Source: Flavobacterium sp. N2820 (GTDB lineage Bacteria > Bacteroidota > Bacteroidia > Flavobacteriales > Flavobacteriaceae). From it: DNA of 64,000 nucleotides. The stretch's first letter is position 1. Every line of letters begins with the position of its first letter. Shown piece by piece: positions 35,410-43,008 of this stretch. The position numbers were made by a program, and so were the translations under genes. The notes under the pieces are model-generated. The model was not told where the DNA came from. It saw nothing but the letters and a program-made list of their open reading frames with translations, and ran no database searches. The DNA lies in the NCBI RefSeq assembly GCF_025947285.1, contig NZ_CP110008.1, forward strand, positions 1-64,000. Reading direction: 5' to 3'.

Positions 35410-35828
35410 TGAAATGGTTATCTTATTTTTTAATTTTATTAGTATCGGTTTCTTGTGTAACAAAAGAAGCAGAACCAATTAAGTTAAATTCAGACGCATG
35501 TGAGTTTTGTAAAATGAAAATTTCAGACGGAAAATTCGGAGCAGAATTAATTACTAATAAGGGAAGAATTTATAAGTTTGATGATATGCATTGTATGATT
35601 AGTTATCACAAAGAAAATCGAACAACAAATATTCAATCTTTTTATATTCATGATTTTAGTGAAAATAATATATTGATTTCTGCTGAAACTGCTTTTTATG
35701 CGAAAGGAGGGGAGATTAATAGCCCAATGCGTGGCAATATAATTGCAGTAAAGACAGAGGAAGAAGCAAATACAGTAATGGAAAAATATAAAGCAAATCC
35801 AACATCTTGGAGTGAAATAATTAAATAA
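35409..35828 (+). CDS. nosL: NosL copper chaperone lipoprotein
   Basis: 139 aa. Lipobox VSC near residue 16. The family motif is seen in DACEFCKMKISDGKFGAEL and KFDDMHCMISYH, whose methionines and cysteines bind Cu(I). NosL delivers copper to NosZ with NosDFY. It is coupled to the upstream membrane gene by a 1-nt overlap. Confidence 0.9.
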   Translation: MKWLSYFLILLVSVSCVTKEAEPIKLNSDACEFCKMKISDGKFGAELITNKGRIYKFDDMHCMISYHKENRTTNIQSFYIHDFSENNILISAETAFYAKGGEINSPMRGNIIAVKTEEEANTVMEKYKANPTSWSEIIK

Positions 35829-35839
35829 AATCAAATCAA

Positions 35840-37069
35840 ATGAAATATTTTTTAATTATTTTCCTTTTTTTTTCACTTTCTCTAAAAGCTACCACTATTC
35901 ACGTAGGTAAAAAATATGCGATTAAGTCTGTTAAAAGAGGGATTAGTTTAGCTAAAGTGGGTGATACAGTTATTGTACATAGTGGATGGTACAAAGAAGG
36001 AAATATAATAATTGATAAAAAAATTGTTTTTTTAGGAAAAGATTTACCTGTTTTAGATGGTGAAAAAAAGCATGAAGTTTTATCAATACACGCTGATAGT
36101 GTTGTAGTTGATGGTTTCAAGGTAATACGAAGCGCTTATGCAACTATTACAGATCCATGCGGCATCAAAGTTTACAATAAAAGTCATGTTTTAATTCAAA
36201 ATAATGTTTTAGACGATAATTTTTTTGGAATATATTTACAAAATTCTCAAAACTGTATTATTAAAAATAATACACTAAAGGCATATGGAAAAGAAGAGCA
36301 AAAATTAGGCAACGGAATACATTGTTGGAAATCAAAAGATATTTTAATTATTGCTAATCGAATTGAAGGTCACCGAGACGGAATATATTTCGAATTTGTT
36401 ACGAGTTCCGTAATTTGGAGAAATATTGCTAATAACAACATACGATACGGATTACATTTCATGTTTTCAAATGACGATGCTTATATTACTAATGTTTTTA
36501 AAAATAATGGTGCTGGAGTAGCTGTTATGTTTACCAAAAATGTAAAAATGTTCAATAACTATTTTGAGGAAAATTGGGGAGATTCGGCCTATGGGTTATT
36601 GCTGAAAGAAATTTCAGATAGTTATATTTTCAATAATCGATTCGCTCAAAATACTTCCGGAATTTACATGGAAGGAACTTCCCGAATTAAAGTAGAAAAA
36701 AACGTTTTTAAATCAAATGGTTGGGGAATGAAAATCCAAGCTAGTTGTATGGATAACGAAATTGTAAACAATAATTTTTTAAAAAACACTTTTGATATTA
36801 GTACCAATGGTAGCTTGGTTTTAAACACATTCAATGCTAATTATTGGGATAAATATGAAGGTTATGATTTAAATAAAGATGGGATGGGCGACGTTCCTTA
36901 TCATCCGCTCAGTTTATTTGCTGTACTTACCGAAAACACGCCTTCTGCCATGTTGCTGTATCGAAGTTTTATGATAACGCTTTTAGATAAATCTGAAAAA
37001 GTATTACCTAGTATAACACCAGATAATTTTATTGATAATAAGCCCTTAATGAAGTCAATGCCACTATGA
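35840..37069 (+). CDS. nosD: NosD periplasmic beta-helix protein
   Basis: 409 aa with a signal peptide (to LKAT). Parallel beta-helix (CASH) repeats are evident, for example NIIIDKKIVFLGKDLPVLDG, NVLDDNFFGIYLQNSQNCII and NIRYGLHFMFSNDDAYITNV. NosD with the NosFY ABC unit passes copper toward NosZ. It overlaps nosF by 4 nt. Confidence 0.92.
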   Translation: MKYFLIIFLFFSLSLKATTIHVGKKYAIKSVKRGISLAKVGDTVIVHSGWYKEGNIIIDKKIVFLGKDLPVLDGEKKHEVLSIHADSVVVDGFKVIRSAYATITDPCGIKVYNKSHVLIQNNVLDDNFFGIYLQNSQNCIIKNNTLKAYGKEEQKLGNGIHCWKSKDILIIANRIEGHRDGIYFEFVTSSVIWRNIANNNIRYGLHFMFSNDDAYITNVFKNNGAGVAVMFTKNVKMFNNYFEENWGDSAYGLLLKEISDSYIFNNRFAQNTSGIYMEGTSRIKVEKNVFKSNGWGMKIQASCMDNEIVNNNFLKNTFDISTNGSLVLNTFNANYWDKYEGYDLNKDGMGDVPYHPLSLFAVLTENTPSAMLLYRSFMITLLDKSEKVLPSITPDNFIDNKPLMKSMPL

Positions 37070-37788
37070 TTGAGATAAAAGACCTGAATAAAAAGTTTGG
37101 AAAATTTGAAGTTTTAAAGAACATCAATCTTTCTTGTAAAAAAGGAGAATGCATCGCTTTAATTGGTCCAAACGGATGTGGAAAAACCACTTTAATAAAA
37201 GCGGTTTTAGGAATGGTTCTGCCTGATACCGGAACAATTCATTTTAACGGAAACTCTGTTTTAGGAGAATATCAGTACAGAGAAAAAATTGGCTATATGC
37301 CACAGATTGGAAGATATCCAGATAATATGACTATTGGTCAAATTATCGAAATGATAAAAAAAATTCGAAATTCTTCAAACAATTTGGACGAAGATTTATT
37401 CAATGCTTTCGAATTAGAGAAAATGTTTGATAAGCAAATGCGAACTTTATCTGGTGGAACCACACAAAAAGTAAGTGCGGTTTTGGCGTTTCTTTTTAAT
37501 CCAGAGGTGCTTATTTTAGACGAACCCACCGCTGGTTTAGATCCGCTAGCTGCTGAGGTATTGAAAGAAAAAATTATCAAAGAGAAAGAAAAGGGCAAAT
37601 TGATTTTGATTACCTCGCATTTACTAAGTGAATTAGACGATTTAATTACTGAAATCATTTTCATGCAGGAAGGAAAAGTGCATTTTCATCAAAAAGTAGA
37701 CGAGTTAAAAGCGAATACTGGAGAAGAAAAAATCTCAAAAGCGATTGCTAAAATTTTAAAGGACAAAAAAAATGAATCGAATAATTAA
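37066..37788 (+). CDS. nosF: NosF ABC transporter ATPase
   Basis: 240 aa. Walker A GPNGCGKTT (about residues 33-41), signature LSGGTTQK, Walker B VLILDEPTAGLDP and switch H in ITSHLLSEL. It powers the NosDFY copper-site maturation complex. Overlaps nosD and nosY by a few bases. Confidence 0.93.
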   Translation: MIEIKDLNKKFGKFEVLKNINLSCKKGECIALIGPNGCGKTTLIKAVLGMVLPDTGTIHFNGNSVLGEYQYREKIGYMPQIGRYPDNMTIGQIIEMIKKIRNSSNNLDEDLFNAFELEKMFDKQMRTLSGGTTQKVSAVLAFLFNPEVLILDEPTAGLDPLAAEVLKEKIIKEKEKGKLILITSHLLSELDDLITEIIFMQEGKVHFHQKVDELKANTGEEKISKAIAKILKDKKNESNN

Positions 37789-38539
37789 AATCATCTTATC
37801 AGATATCATCAGAAATAAGATTGTTCTAGCTTACACGCTGATTTTGTCAATTTTATCTTGGAGTTCTTTTGCGTTGGAAGATAATTCTGCAAAAGGATTA
37901 TTGACTATCTTAAACGTAATTTTATTTACAGTTCCATTGGTTTCAATATTATTCGCGACTATTTATTTGTACAACAGTGCTGAGTTTATTGAGCTTTTGC
38001 TAAGTCAACCTATAAAAAGAAGAAAAATTTGGTTGAGCTTGTTTTTCGGACTTTCATCGGCAATGGTTTTTGCTTTTTTTATTGGAGCAGGGATTCCGTT
38101 GTTAATTAATTCTCCAGATAGTATCGGTTTTATGATGTTGCTCAATGGATGTCTAATTTCCGTCATATTTGTTGCTTTGGCTTTTTTGAGTTCAATTTTA
38201 ACCCGAGATAAAGCAAAAGGAATTGGTTTAGCGATAATGATTTGGTTGTATTTCGCACTATTATTTGACGGAATGGTATTGTTTTTATTGTTTCAATTAG
38301 CCGAATATCCAATTGAAAATATGATGGTAGGTATTACCGCTTTTAGTCCGATAGATTTGGCTCGAATTCAAATTTTATTGCATTTAGATGTTTCAGCAAT
38401 GATGGGGTACACTGGCGCTATATTTAAAGATTTTTTTGGTACATCCATTGGTTTAATTGTTTCTTTTGTATTGTTAAGTTTGTGGGCAATTATTCCCTTT
38501 TTCATTTCATTGCGAAAATTCAACAAGAAAGACTTATAA
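37772..38539 (+). CDS. nosY: NosY ABC permease
   Basis: 255 aa with six membrane segments. The ABC-2 type pattern includes AEFIELLLSQPIKRRKIWLS and SPIDLARIQILLHLD. It is the membrane part of the NosDFY complex. Overlaps nosF by 17 nt. Confidence 0.92.
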   Translation: MNRIIKIILSDIIRNKIVLAYTLILSILSWSSFALEDNSAKGLLTILNVILFTVPLVSILFATIYLYNSAEFIELLLSQPIKRRKIWLSLFFGLSSAMVFAFFIGAGIPLLINSPDSIGFMMLLNGCLISVIFVALAFLSSILTRDKAKGIGLAIMIWLYFALLFDGMVLFLLFQLAEYPIENMMVGITAFSPIDLARIQILLHLDVSAMMGYTGAIFKDFFGTSIGLIVSFVLLSLWAIIPFFISLRKFNKKDL

Positions 38540-38575
38540 CAGAAATTTGCTTTTCTACTAAATCAAATTGCAATA

Positions 38576-38947
38576 ATGAAAACAGATATTAGAAATAGAA
38601 AAGATATTGAACTTTTAGTCAATACATTTTACGATAAAATAAAAACAGATGCAGTTATAGGTTTTCTGTTTACCGAAATTGCTAAAGTGAATTGGGAAAT
38701 CCATTTGCCAAGAATGTACGATTTTTGGGAAAACATACTTTTTTTCACCGGAAATTACAACGGAAGTCCAATGCAAGTGCATAAAGATTTACACAACAAA
38801 TATCCAATGAAACCTGAACATTTTGAACATTGGGTAATCTTATTTACCAAAACAGTTGATGAGTTATTTGAAGGTGAAAAAGCTACTGAAATTAAAGAAA
38901 GAGCACTCAATATTGCCAACGTTATCATGTATAAATCATTAAGTTAA
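38576..38947 (+). CDS. Group III truncated haemoglobin
   Basis: 123 aa. The globin pattern of group III is seen: DIELLVNTFYDKIKTDAVIG, PRMYDFWENILFFTGNYNGS, then PMQVHKDLHNKYPMKPEHFE, with the proximal H in HFEHWVILF. Such proteins bind O2 or NO, and NO detoxification is likely here since it follows nosY by 36 nt. Confidence 0.85.
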   Translation: MKTDIRNRKDIELLVNTFYDKIKTDAVIGFLFTEIAKVNWEIHLPRMYDFWENILFFTGNYNGSPMQVHKDLHNKYPMKPEHFEHWVILFTKTVDELFEGEKATEIKERALNIANVIMYKSLS

Positions 38948-38986
38948 TATATCTTTATTAATAATTATCATAGCAAGCATATAAAC

Positions 38987-39019
38987 AAAAAGCGTAAACT
39001 AGTAAAGTCTACGCTTTTT
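38987..39019. terminator. Terminator between converging transcripts
   Basis: AAAAAGCGTA and TACGCTTTTT form a stem extended inward with one mismatch. It serves the globin gene and the converging fasciclin gene. Confidence 0.8.
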
Positions 39020-39051
39020 ACCTTTATAAAAGATGAATTTATAATTGTTTT

Positions 39052-39606
39052 CTATTTTGGAAGCAAAACGTCTCCAATTACATGGATTATTCCGTTAGAT
39101 GTTTCAATTGTAGCAACAATTTCAGATCCATTAACAAACGTTTTTTCTCCTTGTTTGGTAATTTTTACTTTCCCACCATATACCATATCAAATTCTTGAC
39201 CATCTTGCATATATTCGACTTTCAACGAACCTACATAGGTGTGATAACCTAAAATGTTTTCTAAATCGCCTTTTTTATCTGGTTTTAATAAACCTTCTAC
39301 AGTTCCAGCAGGTAATTTATCAAATGCGGCGTTAGTTGGCGCAAATACAGTAAAAGGTCCAGCATTACTTAAAGAGGTTGCTAATCCTGCAGCTTTTACT
39401 GCTGTGACCAATGTGGTGTGATCTTTACTCCCGGCAGCGGTTTGTACAATGTTTGGATTTGATGTCGCATCAACTACATTTTCTTGTCCTCCGGAAGGTA
39501 TTTCAGTAGTCTCTGATGTTGATTCTGATGTCGTTTCTTCACCCTGTTTGCATCCAAAGGTGATCAGTAAACTAGCTAACAATAAAGTTTTAATGGAATT
39601 TTTCAT
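39052..39606 (-). CDS. Fasciclin-domain lipoprotein
   Basis: 184 aa. Lipobox TFGC near residue 19, a Ser/Thr-rich linker, then one fasciclin domain: NIVQTAAGSKDHTTLVTAVK, GPFTVFAPTNAAFDKLPAGT and SNGIIHVIGDVLLP. Surface adhesion-type domains of this kind also occur near redox genes in Bacteroidetes. Its upstream region holds a degenerate Crp/Fnr box, so it may belong to the NO regulon. Confidence 0.8.
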   Translation of the reverse strand: MKNSIKTLLLASLLITFGCKQGEETTSESTSETTEIPSGGQENVVDATSNPNIVQTAAGSKDHTTLVTAVKAAGLATSLSNAGPFTVFAPTNAAFDKLPAGTVEGLLKPDKKGDLENILGYHTYVGSLKVEYMQDGQEFDMVYGGKVKITKQGEKTFVNGSEIVATIETSNGIIHVIGDVLLPK

Positions 39607-39627
39607 ATTTGTATAAATTTATATATA

Positions 39628-39693
39628 CAAAGTACCTGATTATCTGATGATTATTTTATGCGTAGAATCATAAAAAATACTTTTTATCCTTTT
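39628..39693 (-). promoter_or_regulatory. Degenerate regulon-type promoter of the fasciclin gene
   Basis: Read on the minus strand: AAAGGATAAAAAGTATTTTT, then ATGATTCTACGCAT (one perfect and one poor half; 39671-39658), then GTACTTTG at 39635-39628, again 29.5 bp from the box centre. Order and sequence resemble the nos promoter. Confidence 0.45.
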
Positions 39694-40901
39694 TTTGTAA
39701 AAAAAGTTGTCCATAAAATACTTGCAAAAAGAAGTATGGCAATCCCAAATAAACTCTCGTTTATAAAAGGGATTAAAGTGTAGCTTAATGATGCAACCCC
39801 TTGAATTCCTAGAACTACTTCATTTAAAATAACTCCAAGACTAAATAGAAAAAGTCCTAAAGTGGTTTTTTTATTTATTACTACAAAATCATTTGTATAA
39901 ACGTAAAACAGAAGAAATAGCGAAATGATAGCTAATAAAATCAAATGTAAATAGGCAATCACAATTGGTCGAAAGCCAAAAGCTAATTCACTTACAGCAG
40001 GGGCAGTTGAACCTAATTGTAATAAAAATTTTACACTTAAAGCCAAACTGATAAAAATAATCAAATATTTTAAATATCCCGGAAGATTAACAAAGATGGA
40101 TTTATTCTCTTTAATAATAGTTTTAAACAATAAATACCAAATAATTACTTGAACAACAGCAGAAATGGCAGTTATAATATAAATCCAAAGAGGTAAATCT
40201 AACCAAAGCGTTGATAAAAAATAACCCGCAATACACGACCAAAAGAAAAGTATAAATGATTGAGAATAAATACGATTTGAACTAGTTGTTATTTTTAAAT
40301 AATCCAATAATAATCCCATACAAGCAAAGAAAAACCAGCCGTTATATTGAAAATGTAAATAATAATAAATAGAAGCCAAATATTCATTCTGATGAATGTT
40401 TTTAGTTGCCATCATGTAAGCCAAAGCAAAAGTACCTAAGGACGAAATCACATTAAAAAACAAAGCAGCTTTGAACCATTTTATCGCTACAGAAGATGTT
40501 TCGAGGTGTTTACAATCTTTAAAGAAAACATAGGCAAACCAATAAGAAACAAAAATTGAAAGAGTTGAAAAAGCTATAGAAATAGCGCCATATCCCTGAA
40601 TGATAAAGGAAATCAGCATAACATAAGAGCAAATTAAATTTCCAATCAATACAAGATTGTATTTCTTAAACGCAATTTTTTGCAGTGTATCGTTTTTTTG
40701 TAAAAAAGCAATCAGAAGGGTCATTAAAGTATGTGTAACCCAACCAGCAAAAGCAAAATGAGAATGCGAATGTTGTAAACTTTTTTGATCAAGAAGTGGA
40801 AATTCAAAGAGAATCTTGTAACGCATTAAAAGTCCTAATAATGCAACAAGCATCAGATTAAAAATCGAAAATCGAATCCAAAAAGTTGTTTTAAACGGCA
40901 T
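39684..40901 (-). CDS. 12-TM protein with heme-copper-oxidase-like histidines
   Basis: 405 aa, about 12 membrane segments. Histidines occur in QHSHSHFAFAGWVTHTLMTL, YYYLHFQYNGWFFFACMGLL and VIAYLHLILLAI. The second string resembles the NorB stretch HLWVEGVWE in spacing. It lacks the HH pair of a heme-copper site, so an active oxidase is unlikely. It could bind heme or NO. Its start overlaps the Crp/Fnr stop by 1 nt, so the two are one operon. No family name is certain. Confidence 0.6.
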   Translation of the reverse strand: MPFKTTFWIRFSIFNLMLVALLGLLMRYKILFEFPLLDQKSLQHSHSHFAFAGWVTHTLMTLLIAFLQKNDTLQKIAFKKYNLVLIGNLICSYVMLISFIIQGYGAISIAFSTLSIFVSYWFAYVFFKDCKHLETSSVAIKWFKAALFFNVISSLGTFALAYMMATKNIHQNEYLASIYYYLHFQYNGWFFFACMGLLLDYLKITTSSNRIYSQSFILFFWSCIAGYFLSTLWLDLPLWIYIITAISAVVQVIIWYLLFKTIIKENKSIFVNLPGYLKYLIIFISLALSVKFLLQLGSTAPAVSELAFGFRPIVIAYLHLILLAIISLFLLFYVYTNDFVVINKKTTLGLFLFSLGVILNEVVLGIQGVASLSYTLIPFINESLFGIAILLFASILWTTFFTKKG

Positions 40902-41488
40902 CAGTAATATAATTTGTGATTAATAATTTCCACTTTATTCGTTTTGCTCATTCTTGAAAGTTCTCGAATTACTGTTTCCACTCGTAAACCTGTAAAATTA
41001 GCAATTTCCTGTCTTGTAAAAGCAACCAATTCTTTATTTGAACAATCGAGATTTTTATGCGCATTTAAGAAAGCTAAAATTCGAAACTCAGGTTTTTGGT
41101 TTACTATGTCTTTTGTAGTTCTGGCTTTGGTGTGTATTCTAGTTGCCATTAAATTCAAGAATTGTTTTTGAATAAAGGGATACTCCTCTAAAATCTTTAA
41201 GAACTTCTCCTTTGATATTTTTATTATTTTAGAATCTTTGAAAGCTAATGCAGTAGAAGGATAGACTTCATTAATAAACAAAGGTGGTTCGCCAAAACTT
41301 TGACCATTTTTAAAATACCCTTGAGTAAATTCTTTTCCTTCTTCATTTGAATTAAACATTCTTACGCAACCTTCAATGATTTGGTAATAGAAATTAGCAG
41401 ATTCCTCTTCATGGAAAATAATTTCATTTTTCTTATACTCTTTGGCTATAGCACCCCAAGTAAATAATAAATCTAAATCTATCTGCAT
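40901..41488 (-). CDS. Crp/Fnr-family regulator, probable master of the regulon
   Basis: 195 aa. The N-terminal cyclic-nucleotide-like beta-barrel includes EEESANFYYQIIEGCVRMFN and GYFKNGQSFGEPPLF. The C-terminal winged helix has FTRQEIANFTGLRVETVIRE. There is no N-terminal cysteine cluster as in Fnr, so it may sense NO through heme as in DNR-type proteins, or another signal. A palindrome of the regulon type lies in its own promoter, so it likely regulates itself. The recognition helix would fit ATGAYT half-sites (inference). Confidence 0.85.
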   Translation of the reverse strand: MQIDLDLLFTWGAIAKEYKKNEIIFHEEESANFYYQIIEGCVRMFNSNEEGKEFTQGYFKNGQSFGEPPLFINEVYPSTALAFKDSKIIKISKEKFLKILEEYPFIQKQFLNLMATRIHTKARTTKDIVNQKPEFRILAFLNAHKNLDCSNKELVAFTRQEIANFTGLRVETVIRELSRMSKTNKVEIINHKLYY

Positions 41489-41530
41489 AAAGTAGTTATA
41501 TTGTAGGCTTTAATTCTTTTAGATAAAGCA

Positions 41531-41605
41531 CAAATTAATCTCAATAAAATTAAACAAAATATGACTGAAATCATATTAAACGCTTATTTATTTCATTTAA
41601 ATTTG
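41531..41605. promoter_or_regulatory. Divergent promoter of the Crp/Fnr gene and copper module
   Basis: Palindrome ATGACTGAAATCAT at 41561-41574. Leftward TTAATTTG begins 29.5 bp from its centre (41538-41531). Rightward a perfect TAAATTTG begins 30.5 bp from the centre (41598-41605), ending only 4 nt before the ATG at 41610, so that transcript may be leaderless. Confidence 0.75.
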
Positions 41606-41609
41606 TACT

Positions 41610-41984
41610 ATGAAGCAATTACTAGTCATACTAACCCTTTTAATGTTTTTAAAGCCAATACTTCCGGTTTTTGAATACTTGGTTAATTATGATTATATTG
41701 TTAATGAACTTTGTGAAAATAAATTGAAACCTGAACTAAAATGTAATGGTAAGTGTCATTTAACAAAAGAATTAGCCAAAGCTTCAGAAGGTAATTTAAA
41801 AAATTCTTCTGATAAAAAAATAAATTTCGAACAAACCGAAATTGTATTTTTTCAAGAAATTAAACCTATTGATATTAGACAAATTTATTTTTTAAATAAA
41901 ACTTCTATTGGTAACAATTATTCTAACTTATACTTTCACTTGAATGATTGTGCCTTCTTTCATCCGCCTACATTTATTTCTTAA
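41610..41984 (+). CDS. Small secreted protein with CNGKCHL motif
   Basis: 124 aa. A hydrophobic N-terminus (LLVILTLLMFLKPILPVF) acts as a signal or anchor. The motif LKCNGKCHLTKELAKASE has two cysteines and a histidine suited to metal binding, and the end is HLNDCAFFHPPTFIS. I recall similar small proteins beside TonB metal receptors in Bacteroidetes, with no known role. Place and ligands point to copper. Its -7 element lies 4 nt from the ATG. Confidence 0.65.
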   Translation: MKQLLVILTLLMFLKPILPVFEYLVNYDYIVNELCENKLKPELKCNGKCHLTKELAKASEGNLKNSSDKKINFEQTEIVFFQEIKPIDIRQIYFLNKTSIGNNYSNLYFHLNDCAFFHPPTFIS

Positions 41985-42098
41985 TTAAATATTGGATTTT
42001 GTTAGTTCAATTTTCTGAATTAACCCACTCAACTTATATCATAATTTATCTGAATAAAATGATTTCAGATATAATTACAATCACTTTAATTAAAAAAA

Positions 42099-42944
42099 AT
42101 GAAAACTTCAATAAAATATATTGTAGCGTTATTTGCTATGGCCATAACTTTTGTGTCTTGTTCAAACGATGATGAAACTATTGTAAATGAATTAGACGGA
42201 ATCACTAAATTTAAAGAAATTACAAACGATACTCATACAATAGAATTGTATTCTCAAATGGGAAGTTTAGAACAAGGATACAATGAAATTAGCTTAAGAA
42301 TAAAAGAAAACACAAGTAGTACTTACATCAACAATGCAGAAGTGAGTTGGACACCATTAATGCATATGACTTCAATGACGCATTCTTGTCCGTATTCTGC
42401 GGTGGAAAAAGTTACTGAAAACGGGACATTGTACGAAGGATATATTATGTTCCAAATGGCGCAAAACACAACTGAATATTGGGATTTAAAAATAGATTAC
42501 ACCATTAACGGTATTGATTATACAGCTACTGATGTAATTGATGTCCCTGCTACAGTAAAGCGTAAAGTAAATACATTCACGGGTTCAGATGGAACTAAAT
42601 ATTTAGTTGCTTTAATTGATCCAAATTCGCCAAAAGTAGCAATCAACGATATGAAAATAGGGGTATGGAAAATGCAAAATATGATGACTTTCCCTATTGT
42701 AGATGGTTATACTGTAAAAATAGATCCTAGAATGCCAAGTATGGGAAATCATTCTTCTCCAAATAATATTCACGCTACACAATCTATTTCTGGTGGATTG
42801 TATAATGGAAAATTATCGCTAACAATGACTGGTTATTGGAAAATAAATCTACAATTAGCTAATGCAGATGGAACTGTTTTGAAAGGTGAAGAAATCACTG
42901 AAACATTAACATCAAGTAGTATTTTCTTCGAAATTGAGTTTTAA
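42099..42944 (+). CDS. Met/His-rich lipoprotein of the copper module
   Basis: 281 aa. Lipobox VSCS near residue 21. A Met/His cluster PLMHMTSMTHSCP lies near residues 86-98, and another PRMPSMGNHSSPN near residues 209-221. These fit Cu(I) binding. The folds look like two YtkA-like immunoglobulin-type domains. It stands between the CNGKCHL protein and the NosA-like receptor, so it may hand copper on in the periplasm. Function inferred. Confidence 0.65.
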   Translation: MKTSIKYIVALFAMAITFVSCSNDDETIVNELDGITKFKEITNDTHTIELYSQMGSLEQGYNEISLRIKENTSSTYINNAEVSWTPLMHMTSMTHSCPYSAVEKVTENGTLYEGYIMFQMAQNTTEYWDLKIDYTINGIDYTATDVIDVPATVKRKVNTFTGSDGTKYLVALIDPNSPKVAINDMKIGVWKMQNMMTFPIVDGYTVKIDPRMPSMGNHSSPNNIHATQSISGGLYNGKLSLTMTGYWKINLQLANADGTVLKGEEITETLTSSSIFFEIEF

Positions 42945-43008
42945 TTTTTATCTCTAAAAAAGGTTGTTAAAATCTTTTATTAATGACCTTTTTCAAATTC
43001 TTTATATC

